Counted from the first letter of the stretch, positions 7,153-15,513 are shown. The stretch is 36,747 nt of DNA from Actinomycetes bacterium (GCA_021792855.1 JAJYTW010000020.1:1-36747); one strand, 5' to 3'. Translations and numbers: made by a program. The notes: a model not told the origin generated them from the letters alone.

Positions 7153-9621
7153 ATGATCGAGAACTTCAGCCCCGAGGGCGGCAACCTGCCGGCCGAGCCG
7201 AACGACTTCATCGGCCGGGAACGTGACCTGGCCGAGCTGAGGTCCATGCTCGGCCAGGTCCGCCTGCTCAGCCTCTGCGGCCCAGGCGGCATCGGCAAGA
7301 CCAGGCTGGCGGTCCGACTGGCGGCCAGCCTGGCCGGCGACTTCCCGCACGGCGCGTGGCTCGCCGATCTCTCCGAGGCAGACTCACGGGACCGGGCCGT
7401 CACGCTGATCACCGCCGCCCTCGGCATCCAGCCAGACGCCGGGCGCACTAGCGCCGACGTCCTGGTCCAGGCCCTGCGCCCGCGTGCCCTGCTGCTCATC
7501 CTGGACACCTGCGAGCACCTGCTGCCGGACTGCGCGGCACTGGCGCGCAGCCTGGTGGCCGAGTGTCCGGCGATCAGGATCGTGGCCACCACCCGACAGC
7601 CGCTCGGGATCCCGGCCGAGGCCATCTGGCGGGTACCGCCGCTCGGGCTGCCGCCCGGGCAGTCCGAGCGGGCGCAGCCGGGAGCCGTTCCGGCCGCCGA
7701 ATCGGTCCTGCTGTTCGCGGCCCGCGCCAGGGCGGTGCGGCCCGGGTTCCGGCTCGACGCGGCTACCGTTCCGGCGGTCGCCCGGATCTGCCTGGCCCTT
7801 GATGGCATGCCGCTGGCCATCGAACTAGCCGCCGCTCGGGTCAGGACCCTGTCCCCGGAGCAGATCGGCGCCCGACTAGCCGGCCGGCTCGATCTGCTCG
7901 CGCTCGGCGACCGCACCGCGCCGCCGCGGCAGCGATCCCTGCGCGCGACCATAGCGTGGAGCTACGACCTGCTCACGGCGCCGGAGCAGAGCCTGCTCCG
8001 GCGGCTGTCGGCGTTTCGCGGCTGGACCCTGGAGATGGCCACGCTGGCCTGCGCCGGCTCGCCGGTACGACCCGGTGACGCCGCGTCCGTGCTAGCGGCG
8101 CTGATCGACAAGTCCCTGGTCAGCGTCGATGCCATCGGCAGCGGGCCGACCCGGTACAAGATGGCCGACACGGTCAGGGAGTTCGCGGCCGACCGGGCCG
8201 CCGCGGCCGGTGAGACGACCGCCGCCCGGATCGCGCACCGGGACGCGATTCTGGCCGTCGCCGAACGGCGCACCGCGCGCCTGGCCGCAGGCTCGATGCC
8301 GTGGCCGGACCGGGTCCGGCTGTTCCACCGGGCACTGATCGAGACGCCGAACCTGCGGCTGGCGCTGGCCTGCTGCGCGGACCTCGGCCACGCCGAGCAG
8401 GGCCTGCGGCTGTGCTGCGCCTGGCGCTCCATCTGGTTTGTCACCAGGGACAGCTCCGAGGCCGCTGGCTGGCTCGACTCGTTCCTGTCCGGGAGCCAGG
8501 CCGGCGCCGGACTCCGCTCGCGCGCCCTGGTGATCCGCGCCGAGTTCGCGTTCGAGCGGGCCGAGTACGACGACGCCGAGCGGTATGCCCGCACCGGCCT
8601 CGAGCTTGGCCGCTCGGCGGCCGACGGGAACCCCGCCGGGGCGCTGCGCACGCTGGCCATGACCGCGCTCCGGACCGGCCGCGGCGATCAGGCCAGCGAC
8701 CTGGCGCATCAGGCCGCCACCGTAGCCGAGCGGGCGGGAGACGGGTGGGAGTGGCGGCTGGCCCGCACGGTGCGGGCCGCGGCGCTGGGCTACCAGGGCA
8801 GCTTCGACCAGGCCGAGCAGGTGCTCAGGGACGTGCTCAGGGAGTCCGGCGGGGTGGAGAGCTGGCACACCGCCAACGTCCGGCACGGACTGGGCCAGCT
8901 TGCCCTGGCCCGGCAGGACCTTGCCGAGGCGATGGACCAGTTCCGGGCCGCGCTCGGCATCTACCGCCAGATCCAGGCACGGCCGGAGATGGCCAGCTGC
9001 CTGACCGGGCTCGGGCAGGCTCAGCTAGCGGGCGGCGACCTCGACGACGCCCGGCGCAGCCTGGCCGAGAGCCTGCGGCTCAGCCTGGAGGCCGGCCAGC
9101 ACGCCGCGCTGCCGCGGGGCCTGGCCAGAATGGCCAGGATTGCCGCCACCGCTGGCGACGCCGAGCACGCGGCCAGGCTGACCGGCGCGGCCCGGTCGCT
9201 GTCCCGGCTAGCCGGGCCACGAGCCGCCGGGGCGGTCACCGCCGGGTCACCGACATCCGAGCCGCTGGCCGACCGGCTCGACCGGCTATCCGCCGAGGCC
9301 GTCGCCGCGCTCGGCCCGGCTCGCGGCCGCGCCCTGCTCGCGCAGGGCGCGGCCATGGACGCTCCCGAGGCCGTCGCGCTGGCCACCGCGGACCCCACGC
9401 CGGGCTGGCCAGGGCCGCTGACGGACCGGGAGCGTGAGGTCGCTCTGCTGGTCGCCGGCGGGCTGTCCAATCAGGACATCGGCCAGCGGCTGTTCATCAG
9501 CCCGCGCACCGCCGCCAGGCACATCGCCAACATCTACGCCAAGCTCGGCTTCAGCACCCGCTCCCAGCTAGTTGCCTGGGTGGCGGCCGGATCGAGCCCG
9601 GACCGTCCGGCAGCGGACTAG
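7153..9621 (+). CDS. Large ATPase-LuxR transcriptional regulator
   Basis: An 822-residue regulator. Residues 15-300 form an NB-ARC/AAA-like ATPase: the early FIGRERDLAELR box, Walker A GPGGIGKT at 43-50, Walker B LLLILDTCE around 113-121, and the usual TTRQPLGIPAEAIWRV sensor stretch. The middle, about 330-700, is an alpha-helical TPR-like array (repeated A/L-rich helices such as ALGYQGSFDQAEQVLRDVL). The C-terminus, about 755-815, is a LuxR/FixJ helix-turn-helix: LTDREREVALLVAGGLSNQDI followed by the recognition helix SPRTAARHIANIYAKLG. Such proteins activate transcription when a ligand or partner triggers the ATPase. No Shine-Dalgarno sequence precedes ATG 7153. Its closest downstream neighbour, the truncated ANL gene, is a possible target. 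Confidence 0.88.
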   Translation: MIENFSPEGGNLPAEPNDFIGRERDLAELRSMLGQVRLLSLCGPGGIGKTRLAVRLAASLAGDFPHGAWLADLSEADSRDRAVTLITAALGIQPDAGRTSADVLVQALRPRALLLILDTCEHLLPDCAALARSLVAECPAIRIVATTRQPLGIPAEAIWRVPPLGLPPGQSERAQPGAVPAAESVLLFAARARAVRPGFRLDAATVPAVARICLALDGMPLAIELAAARVRTLSPEQIGARLAGRLDLLALGDRTAPPRQRSLRATIAWSYDLLTAPEQSLLRRLSAFRGWTLEMATLACAGSPVRPGDAASVLAALIDKSLVSVDAIGSGPTRYKMADTVREFAADRAAAAGETTAARIAHRDAILAVAERRTARLAAGSMPWPDRVRLFHRALIETPNLRLALACCADLGHAEQGLRLCCAWRSIWFVTRDSSEAAGWLDSFLSGSQAGAGLRSRALVIRAEFAFERAEYDDAERYARTGLELGRSAADGNPAGALRTLAMTALRTGRGDQASDLAHQAATVAERAGDGWEWRLARTVRAAALGYQGSFDQAEQVLRDVLRESGGVESWHTANVRHGLGQLALARQDLAEAMDQFRAALGIYRQIQARPEMASCLTGLGQAQLAGGDLDDARRSLAESLRLSLEAGQHAALPRGLARMARIAATAGDAEHAARLTGAARSLSRLAGPRAAGAVTAGSPTSEPLADRLDRLSAEAVAALGPARGRALLAQGAAMDAPEAVALATADPTPGWPGPLTDREREVALLVAGGLSNQDIGQRLFISPRTAARHIANIYAKLGFSTRSQLVAWVAAGSSPDRPAAD

Positions 9622-9760
9622 GACGGGCACCGGTAGCTCTGCGCGGCATTCGGATGACAGTCTGCATATTTCTGTGGATGCGTGCGCATTCGCGGGTCTT
9701 CTACGCTGCTGGTTCCGGCAGCCCGCGGATCCCGCCCGGGCCCACGAAGGAGCGCAGGTC

Positions 9761-10597
9761 ATGTCGCAGGTAGCCCAGCTGACCGCGGAGGTGTGCGTCA
9801 CCCGCATGGTCATCTCGGCTGCCGCCGACCGGGCAGACCAGCCGGCCCTGATCGGCGCCGGAACCCGGCAGGAGCCCGAGACCTACAGCTACCGCAGATT
9901 CGCGGCCACTGTCGAGGCGGCCGCCTCCGGCCTGGCCCGGCGCGGCCTTCAGGCCAGGGACGTGGTCGGCATCCTGGTGCCGGACGTCGTCAGCTTCATC
10001 CTGGCCAGGCACGCCGTGCACGCCGCGGGCGGCGTCCCAACCCCAGTCGATCCCGGGCTGCCCCCGGCCGAGATCGCCGGACAGCTAGCCGAGAGCGGCG
10101 CGCGGATGCTGATCACGGCGCCGCCGCTGGCCGAGGCCGCGCTCGCTGCCGCCGACCGGTCCTGGGTCCGGCAGGTGTTCTCGTTCGCCGACGCGCCCGG
10201 CACGACCCGGTTCAGCGACCTGCTCGGCCTGGACATCGTCCGCCCGCTCGGCGCCCGGCCGGACGACCCCGCGCTGATGCCGTTCTCGCGCGGGCCCGAT
10301 GGGCGGCTTCGCCCGGTCCCGCTCAGCCACGCCGAGGCCTGCGTCCACCTGCACCAGCTTGACCAGCAGGCCGGACTCGCCGACGGCGAGGTGCTGCTGG
10401 CCACGCCGCCAGGCGGCGACGGGCTCGCCTACACGCTGCTGACGGACAGTGCGATGCTGCGCGGCGCGACCGTGGTAGCCACCTGCACGGCCGGCCTGGC
10501 CACCGCGGCCGCCGAGTATCACGGCACCGCCGCCATGGTCCCGCCGGCCGACGTCGGCATCGTCCCGTACGGCCTGCGGGCGATCGGCATCGGATAG
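9761..10597 (+). CDS. Truncated acyl-CoA ligase-like (ANL superfamily) protein
   Basis: Only 278 residues, about half of a normal 500-residue adenylate-forming enzyme. The first 170 residues match the 4-coumarate-CoA-ligase N-terminal fold (TYSYRRFAATVEAAASGLARRGLQARDVVGILVPD, then AGGVPTPVDPGLPPAEI). The phosphate-binding loop, normally YSSGTTGLPKGV, reads FSRGPDGRLRPV here (175-186), losing both threonines and the lysine. Motifs A4 to A10 and the C-terminal lid are missing. A strong ribosome site GAAGGAG lies 8 bases before ATG 9761, codon use matches its neighbours, and no frameshifted remainder follows, so it looks like an expressed, non-catalytic protein rather than fresh decay. The 139-base gap before it shows no gene. 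Confidence 0.72.
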   Translation: MSQVAQLTAEVCVTRMVISAAADRADQPALIGAGTRQEPETYSYRRFAATVEAAASGLARRGLQARDVVGILVPDVVSFILARHAVHAAGGVPTPVDPGLPPAEIAGQLAESGARMLITAPPLAEAALAAADRSWVRQVFSFADAPGTTRFSDLLGLDIVRPLGARPDDPALMPFSRGPDGRLRPVPLSHAEACVHLHQLDQQAGLADGEVLLATPPGGDGLAYTLLTDSAMLRGATVVATCTAGLATAAAEYHGTAAMVPPADVGIVPYGLRAIGIG

Positions 10598-10654
10598 CCG
10601 GCCTGCCGCGAGCCCGGCCGGAACCCAGAACTTGCCCCGGGGGGACATGTTGCT

Positions 10655-10682
10655 CCGGCGGCCGCCGTCAGGCGGCCGCCGG
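10655..10682. terminator. Strong hairpin between convergent ANL and Lrp genes
   Basis: A perfect 12-base stem (CCGGCGGCCGCC / GGCGGCCGCCGG) with a GTCA loop lies between two converging genes, 57 bases after the ANL stop and 35 bases after the Lrp stop. It would fold in RNA from either strand. There is no T tract. Confidence 0.65.
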
Positions 10683-10717
10683 ATCAGCCTCCCGGCGGCC
10701 CGCGCCGAGGCCCGCAG

Positions 10718-11158
10718 CTACAGTTCCGGCGGGCGGTTCTCGTACGGGGTGCTGAGCACGATCGTGGTCCGCGTCGCCACGCTGGCGGCGGCCCGGATCT
10801 CCTGCAGCAGTTCCTCCAGCGCGGCGGGCGAGGCGACCCGGACCTTGAGGATGTAGCTCTCCTCGCCGGCGACCGAGTGACACGCCTCGATGGCCGACAG
10901 GTGAGCCAGCCGCTCCGGGGCGTCGTCGGCGGCGGCCGGGTCGAACGGCTTGATGGAGACGAACGCGGTCAGCGGCAGGCCGGCCTCCTCGGGATCGATC
11001 TGGGCGGTGTAGCCGCGGATCACGCCGCGCTCCTCCAGCCGGCGCACCCGCTGCTGAACCGCCGACACCGACAGGCCGGTCTGCCTGGCCAGCTCGGTGA
11101 AGCTCAGCCTGCCGTCCCTGGCCAGCATGGCCAGGATCTTGCGGTTGATCTCCTCCAC
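10718..11158 (-). CDS. Lrp/AsnC-family transcriptional regulator
   Basis: A 146-residue feast/famine regulator. The N-terminal helix-turn-helix is clear (INRKILAMLARDGRLSFTELARQTGLSVSAVQQRVRRLEERGVI), followed by the RAM ligand-binding/oligomerisation domain (LTAFVSIKPF ... GEESYILKVRVASPAALEELL). Such proteins sense amino acids or related metabolites. The start is GTG 11158; an in-frame stop just upstream rules out a longer protein. A TAGGTT -10 box overlaps the stop of the acyl-CoA dehydrogenase gene and ends six bases before the GTG, so this gene may have its own leaderless transcript as well as read-through from the dehydrogenase. Confidence 0.9.
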   Translation of the reverse strand: MEEINRKILAMLARDGRLSFTELARQTGLSVSAVQQRVRRLEERGVIRGYTAQIDPEEAGLPLTAFVSIKPFDPAAADDAPERLAHLSAIEACHSVAGEESYILKVRVASPAALEELLQEIRAAASVATRTTIVLSTPYENRPPEL

Positions 11159-11167
11159 CCGGTCAAC

Positions 11168-12364
11168 CTAGCCTTTCCCGCGTGTCTCGCGGGCCAGCGA
11201 CCTGCTGATCACCAGCCGCTGGATCTGATTGGTGCCCTCGACGATCTGCAGCACCTTCGCCTCGCGCAGGAACCGCTCGGCGGGGAAGTCCTCCACGTAC
11301 CCGTAGCCGCCGAGCACCTGCACCGCGTCGGTGGCCACCCGCATCGCCGTGTCGCTGGCGAACAGCTTGGCCATCGCGGCCTCCCGGCCGTACGGGAGGC
11401 CCGCGTCCCTGCGGCGGGCCGCCGCCAGGTACAGCGCCCGGGCCGCGGCGACGGCGGTGGCCATGTCGGCCAGCATGAAGCCGAGCCCCTGGAACTCGAT
11501 GATCGGGCGGCCGAACTGACGCCGCTCGCGCGCGTAGCCCACCGCGGTGTTCAGCGCCGCCTGGGCGAGCCCGGTCGCGCAGGCCGCGATGCCCAGCCGC
11601 CCGGAATCCAGGGCCGCGAGCGCGATCGAGAAGCCACGGCCCTCCTCGCCGAGCAACTGGCCGGCCGGCACCCGCGCCGACTCGAACCGCATCTGCGCGG
11701 TCGCCGATGCGCGCATGCCCATCTTGTGCTCGGCGGGCGCCGCGGTCACCCCGGGCGTCGACGCGGGCACGTGGAAGCAGCTGATCCCGTGCGCCCGGTC
11801 GCGGCCGTCCGGATCGCCCGCCGTGCGGGCGAACACCGTGTAGAAGTCGGCCTGGCCGGCGTGCGAGATCCACGCCTTGGTCCCGTTCAGCAGGTAATCC
11901 TGACCGTCGACCGTGGCCTGGGTCCGCAGCGCCGCGGCGTCCGATCCGCTGCCGGGCTCGGACAGGCAGTACGCGCCGAGCAGGTCGCCGCCCAGCATCG
12001 GCCCGAGCCAGCGCTCCCGCTGCTCCGGCGTGCCCGCGGTGGCCATCCCGAAGCAGCTCAGCACGTGCACGCTCACGCCCAGGCCGATGGTCAGCCAGGC
12101 CGCCGCGAGCTCCTCCACGACCTGCAGGTAGGTCTCGTACGGCTGGCCGCCACCGCCAAGCTCGGCCGGGTAGGGCAGGGCGAGCAGCCCGGCCCGGCCG
12201 AGCAACCGGAACTCCGCGCGCGGGAACCTGCCCTCGCGCTCCGCCGCCGCGGCCGCCGGGGCAAGCTCGTTGGCGCCGATCTCGGCCGCGAGCCCGATCG
12301 CGGCCCTGGCCGCCTCGTCTGGGTAGCTCCGCTCCACCCCGGTCCCCGGCGTGCCCGCGGTCAT
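11168..12364 (-). CDS. Acyl-CoA dehydrogenase
   Basis: A 398-residue FAD enzyme that desaturates acyl-CoA thioesters. The family signatures are present: AYCLSEPGSGSDAAALRT (FAD/substrate loop), WISHAGQADFYTVFART, RRQFGRPIIEFQGLGFMLADM, QVLGGYGYVEDFPAERFLREAK and the C-terminal VEGTNQIQR carrying the probable catalytic glutamate. The ATG overlaps the stop of the M24 peptidase gene as ATGA, which implies translational coupling. The Lrp gene follows after 9 bases. The chain-length class (butyryl, isovaleryl, 2-methylbutyryl) cannot be fixed. A link to branched amino-acid or peptide catabolism would suit its partners. Confidence 0.88.
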   Translation of the reverse strand: MTAGTPGTGVERSYPDEAARAAIGLAAEIGANELAPAAAAAEREGRFPRAEFRLLGRAGLLALPYPAELGGGGQPYETYLQVVEELAAAWLTIGLGVSVHVLSCFGMATAGTPEQRERWLGPMLGGDLLGAYCLSEPGSGSDAAALRTQATVDGQDYLLNGTKAWISHAGQADFYTVFARTAGDPDGRDRAHGISCFHVPASTPGVTAAPAEHKMGMRASATAQMRFESARVPAGQLLGEEGRGFSIALAALDSGRLGIAACATGLAQAALNTAVGYARERRQFGRPIIEFQGLGFMLADMATAVAAARALYLAAARRRDAGLPYGREAAMAKLFASDTAMRVATDAVQVLGGYGYVEDFPAERFLREAKVLQIVEGTNQIQRLVISRSLARETRGKG

Positions 12365-13476
12365 GCCGGCACCACCACCAGCTCCCGGGTGATCGTGTTC
12401 AGCCGCTCGCACCCGGTGTCGGTGACGACCACGATGTCCTCGATCCGCGCGCCGTGCGCGCCCGGGTAGATGCCGGGCTCCACCGAGAACGCGTGCCCGG
12501 GCCGCAACGGCTCGGTGTTCCCGGCCACGATGTAGGGGTCCTCGTGGGTTTCCAGCCCGATCCCGTGCCCGGTCCGGTGGACGAAGTCCTTGCCGTAGCC
12601 GGCCGCCGTGATCGGCTCCCTGGCGGCCGCGTCGATCGACTCCGCGGTCACGCCTGGCCGGACCGCGTCGCAGGCGGCCTCCTGCGCCCGTCGCAGCACC
12701 TCGTAGTAGGCGGCGAACTCGGGCGGCGGCCCGCCGATCGCGTACGTCCTCGTGCAGTCCGAGCAGTAGCCGGACGGCATGGTGCCGCCGATGTCCACCA
12801 CGACCACATCGCCGTCGTGCAGCACCCGGTCACTCGCCGTGTGATGCGGGCTGGCCGCGTTCGGCCCGGAGGCCACGATCGCGAAGTCGACGGTCGCGTG
12901 CCCCTCCGCCAGGATCGCGTCGCTGATGTCGGCCGCGACCTGCTCCTCGGTCCGGCCCGCCCGGAGCCACTGCGGCACCCGCTCGTGCACCCGGTCGATC
13001 GCGCGTCCGGCCGCCCGCAGCGCCGCCACCTCGGCGGGCGACTTCACCGACCGCAGCGGGCTCAGCGCGGTGCTGGCGAGTCGCTGCCGCGCGCCGGGCA
13101 GCGCGGCGGCAAACCTGAGCACCATCAGCGCCCACATCCGGTCGGCCAGACCGACCTCGGCCGGGGCTCCCAGCCGGCCCGCCACCAGCGCGTACGGGTC
13201 ATCGGTCTCCTCCCAGCCGATGATCTCGATGCCCAGCTTGCCCGCCGGGGACGCCTCGGCGGCAGGCACCTCCAGCCTGGGCACCACAAGGAACGGGTCG
13301 CCAGACCCGCTGGCAGGCACGACCAGGCAGGTCAGCCGCTCCAGCGCATGCGCGTCATAGCCGCTCACATAGCGCAGGTCCGGCCCGGGAGTCAGCAGCA
13401 GCGCGTCCAGTCCCGCCCGCTCCGCCGCCGCCGCGGCGGCGGCCACCCGGGCCGCCGGGTAAAGCTCGTCGGACAT
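12361..13476 (-). CDS. M24-family Xaa-Pro aminopeptidase-like metallopeptidase
   Basis: A 371-residue pita-bread-fold protein with an N-terminal creatinase-like domain (LLTPGPDLRYVSGYDAHALERL) and a C-terminal metal site. All five ligands are visible: D228 (VVVDIGGTM), D240 (YCSDCTRTY), H304 (HRTGHGIGLETHE), E333 (SVEPGIYPG) and E346 (RIEDIVVV). This matches Xaa-Pro aminopeptidases and dipeptidases, cytoplasmic enzymes that release residues before proline. Two ATG codons are adjacent; the second, 13476, has the better spacing from GGGGAG. It heads a minus-strand group with the acyl-CoA dehydrogenase and Lrp genes. Confidence 0.87.
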   Translation of the reverse strand: MSDELYPAARVAAAAAAAERAGLDALLLTPGPDLRYVSGYDAHALERLTCLVVPASGSGDPFLVVPRLEVPAAEASPAGKLGIEIIGWEETDDPYALVAGRLGAPAEVGLADRMWALMVLRFAAALPGARQRLASTALSPLRSVKSPAEVAALRAAGRAIDRVHERVPQWLRAGRTEEQVAADISDAILAEGHATVDFAIVASGPNAASPHHTASDRVLHDGDVVVVDIGGTMPSGYCSDCTRTYAIGGPPPEFAAYYEVLRRAQEAACDAVRPGVTAESIDAAAREPITAAGYGKDFVHRTGHGIGLETHEDPYIVAGNTEPLRPGHAFSVEPGIYPGAHGARIEDIVVVTDTGCERLNTITRELVVVPA

Positions 13477-13644
13477 CATCACTCCCCAGCCTGAAGTCGC
13501 TTTCGGATCGGGAACCATTCGGTCCTGCAAGCATTCTCTCCCCCGCGCGCCCGGTCGCGCGCCAGGGTTCGGGTCCCGGCGCCCGCGCGCTGCGATCGCG
13601 CCCCGCCGTCCGGCCCGCTGACCTGCCCGCTGGCCGGCGGTGTG

Positions 13645-13700
13645 CGGCATCTCACCGCAGATGCCGTGTGTCCGCATCTAGACACCGACACCCTAGATGC
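13645..13700. promoter_or_regulatory. Cluster of two inverted repeats built on GCATCT/AGATGC
   Basis: The first repeat is CGGCATCT-N6-AGATGCCG (13645-13666) and the second is GCATCTAG-N11-CTAGATGC (13674-13700). Both are perfect 8-base arms and share the core GCATCT, giving four half-sites in 56 bases. They lie 42-97 bases before the phosphatase ATG in the 265-base divergent gap shared with the peptidase gene. A dimeric DNA-binding regulator is the simplest reading. A GCGGTG/CACCGC pair (13637-13658) interlocks with the first repeat, so an RNA role is also possible. Confidence 0.6.
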
Positions 13701-13736
13701 CTCACGATGGGTAAACGGTCTCTCACGAAATGTGAG
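13701..13736. promoter_or_regulatory. CTCACGA direct repeat and CTCAC-N5-GTGAG inverted repeat
   Basis: CTCACGA occurs at 13701-13707 and again at 13722-13728, exactly 21 bases (two helical turns) apart. The second copy is also the left arm of the perfect inverted repeat CTCAC-GAAAT-GTGAG (13722-13736), which ends five bases before the phosphatase ATG. Its position over the initiation region suits a repressor site or a small RNA hairpin that affects translation. Confidence 0.45.
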
Positions 13737-13741
13737 CAGAG

Positions 13742-14587
13742 ATGACTTCTGAGGCAGCTGTAACCCAAACCACCGCGGCGGTGCCGCAGCAGCCAGGTCC
13801 GGCACCGGTCCGGCTGCTCGGCCAGCGCGCCACCGAGGCGAGCCTGGCCGCGGAACTCGCTCAGGAGCGCCACATCGCGCTCGAGTTGCAGCATGCCATC
13901 CTGCCGCTGCACGATGCGCCGTTCGACCTGCCGGGGCTGCGGACGGTGGTCCGTTACCTGCCCGCCTCCCGCGCTAGCCGGGTGGGCGGGGACTGGTACA
14001 TCACCGCGGAGATGCCCGATGGAACCGTGCTGGTGGCGATCGGCGACGTCGGCGGGCACGGCCTGGCGGCCGCCGCCGGCATGGCCAGGCTGCGCGGCGC
14101 ACTGGCCGGCCTCGCCATCACCGGCGCGGCGCCGGACCAGCTAGTGGGCTGGCTCAACGCGCTGGTGCGGCACGTCGCGCCCGAGCACACCGCCTCGGTC
14201 ATCGCGGGGTTGTTCGAGCCGGCCAGCCTGATGTTCACCTGGGCACAGGCCGGCCATCCGCCGCCGGTGCTGGTGCGCTGTGCCTGGGCGATGCCGCTCA
14301 CGCCGCCGGCCGGCATCCTGCTCGGCGCCGGCGACGAGCCGTACCAACTGGCCAGGACCCAGCTTCGCGCCGGGGACCTGCTGCTGCTCTACAGCGACGG
14401 CCTGATCGAGCGCCGGGACCGGGCCATCGACGAGGGACTGGACACCCTGGTCCGGGCGGTCCGGGCTATCAGCGACCCGGAGCGTGCCATCGCCGCCGCG
14501 CTCGGCGCCCTGGAATCCACCGACCCGGAGGACGACACCTGCCTGGTCGCGCTGTCCATCCAGGAACCACCGGCAGGCGCGGGCTAA
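13742..14587 (+). CDS. SpoIIE/RsbU-type PP2C protein phosphatase
   Basis: A 281-residue stand-alone serine/threonine phosphatase. After a helical linker (ELAQERHIALELQHAILPL, as in RsbU-like proteins), the PP2C core shows VGGDWY near 81-86 with metal aspartate D84, AIGDVGGHG with D102, YSDGLIE late in the chain and EDDTCLVAL at the end. In the first motif the usual Asp after the Tyr is Ile (VGGDWYI). Such proteins dephosphorylate anti-anti-sigma factors and so free a sigma factor. There is no PAS, GAF or histidine-kinase-like domain, so input must come from another protein or from expression level. Upstream is a dense repeat cluster. Its TAA overlaps the TAG of the convergent exonuclease gene. 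Confidence 0.85.
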   Translation: MTSEAAVTQTTAAVPQQPGPAPVRLLGQRATEASLAAELAQERHIALELQHAILPLHDAPFDLPGLRTVVRYLPASRASRVGGDWYITAEMPDGTVLVAIGDVGGHGLAAAAGMARLRGALAGLAITGAAPDQLVGWLNALVRHVAPEHTASVIAGLFEPASLMFTWAQAGHPPPVLVRCAWAMPLTPPAGILLGAGDEPYQLARTQLRAGDLLLLYSDGLIERRDRAIDEGLDTLVRAVRAISDPERAIAAALGALESTDPEDDTCLVALSIQEPPAGAG

Positions 14588-15513
14588 GCCGGGCGGGCGG
14601 CCAGCGCGGCCAGCGCGGCCAGCGTCCGGCCGAGCGACCCGCCGAGATCCCACCGCTCATCCAGGGCGGCTAGCGCCGCCGGGTCAGGCGGCCGGACCGG
14701 CAGTTCCCCGCCGGACGGCGGCTGGAGGACAACCGGGGCATCGGCAGCCACCCGTACCACCGGCATCGCCACGTCCAGGTACGCCCGCGCCGCGACGAGC
14801 TTGGCCCGACTGCCGGCCGGGAAGCCACCGTGGCCGGCGTCGATCGCCGCCAGCATCGCCTCCACCGAGCCGAACTGCCGCACCAGGGCGGCGGCGGTCT
14901 TCTCCCCCACCCCGGGCACGCCGGGCAGGCCATCGCTCGGGTCGCCGCGCAGCGCCGCGAAGGCGGCATAACCGCGGCTCGGGATCTGGTACCGGCTGGT
15001 CACCGCGGCCTCGTCGACCACCTCCAGCTTCGCGATGCCCCGGCCGGTGTACAGCACCCGCACGCCCCGCTCGTCGTCGACAAGCTGGAACAGGTCCCGG
15101 TCGCCGGTCACGATCTCGACCGGTCCACCCGAGCGCGCCGCCAGGGTGCCGATCACGTCGTCAGCCTCGTAGCCGTCCGCGCTGGCCTGGCAGATCCCCG
15201 CCGCCGTGAGCACCTGGCCGATCACCGGGATCTGCGCGGCCAGGGCGGGCGGGATCTGCTCGGAGCCGTCCGGGTTGGCCCGGTGCGCCTTGTAGCTGGC
15301 GATCGCCGCGACCCGGAAGGCCGGCCGCCAGTCCGCGTCCAGGCAGGCGATCAGCGCTCCGGGCTCCCTGGCCCGGACCAGCCGGGCGATCATGTCAAGC
15401 AGGCCGCGGATCGCGTTCACCGGCGTCCCGTCCGGCGCGGTCATCGTCTCCGGCACGCCGTAGAACGCCCGGAAGTACAGGGACGCGGTATCGAGCAGCA
15501 TCAGCGGCGGCAC
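14584..15513 (-). CDS. Stand-alone 5'-3' exonuclease (PolA N-terminal-like)
   Basis: A 309-residue flap-type nuclease related to the N-terminal domain of DNA polymerase I, expected to remove 5' flaps or RNA primers. Visible motifs are LLDTASLYFRAFYG at the N-terminus, ASYKAHR, the acidic metal cluster GYEADDVIGTLA and VTGDRDLFQLVDD, and the helix-hairpin-helix stretch DGLPGVPGVGEKTAAALVRQFGS. No polymerase domain follows. The start is GTG 15513; a CAGGAT -10-like box ends seven bases before it, suggesting a leaderless mRNA. An ATG four codons in is an alternative. Separate copies of this nuclease are common in actinomycetes. Confidence 0.88.
   Translation of the reverse strand: MPPLMLLDTASLYFRAFYGVPETMTAPDGTPVNAIRGLLDMIARLVRAREPGALIACLDADWRPAFRVAAIASYKAHRANPDGSEQIPPALAAQIPVIGQVLTAAGICQASADGYEADDVIGTLAARSGGPVEIVTGDRDLFQLVDDERGVRVLYTGRGIAKLEVVDEAAVTSRYQIPSRGYAAFAALRGDPSDGLPGVPGVGEKTAAALVRQFGSVEAMLAAIDAGHGGFPAGSRAKLVAARAYLDVAMPVVRVAADAPVVLQPPSGGELPVRPPDPAALAALDERWDLGGSLGRTLAALAALAARPA

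Noticed and set aside
10598-10717. Frameshifted remainder of the ANL gene
   Set aside because: None of the missing motifs appears in any frame, and the strong hairpin and the convergent Lrp gene fill the space.
10877-12469. Long plus-strand open frame of about 530 codons
   Set aside because: It is the antisense shadow of the Lrp, acyl-CoA dehydrogenase and peptidase genes; its composition is Arg/Gly/His-rich with no recognisable domain.
13709-13715. SigB-type -10 box GGGTAAA before the phosphatase
   Set aside because: No GTTT-type -35 box lies 14-17 bases upstream.
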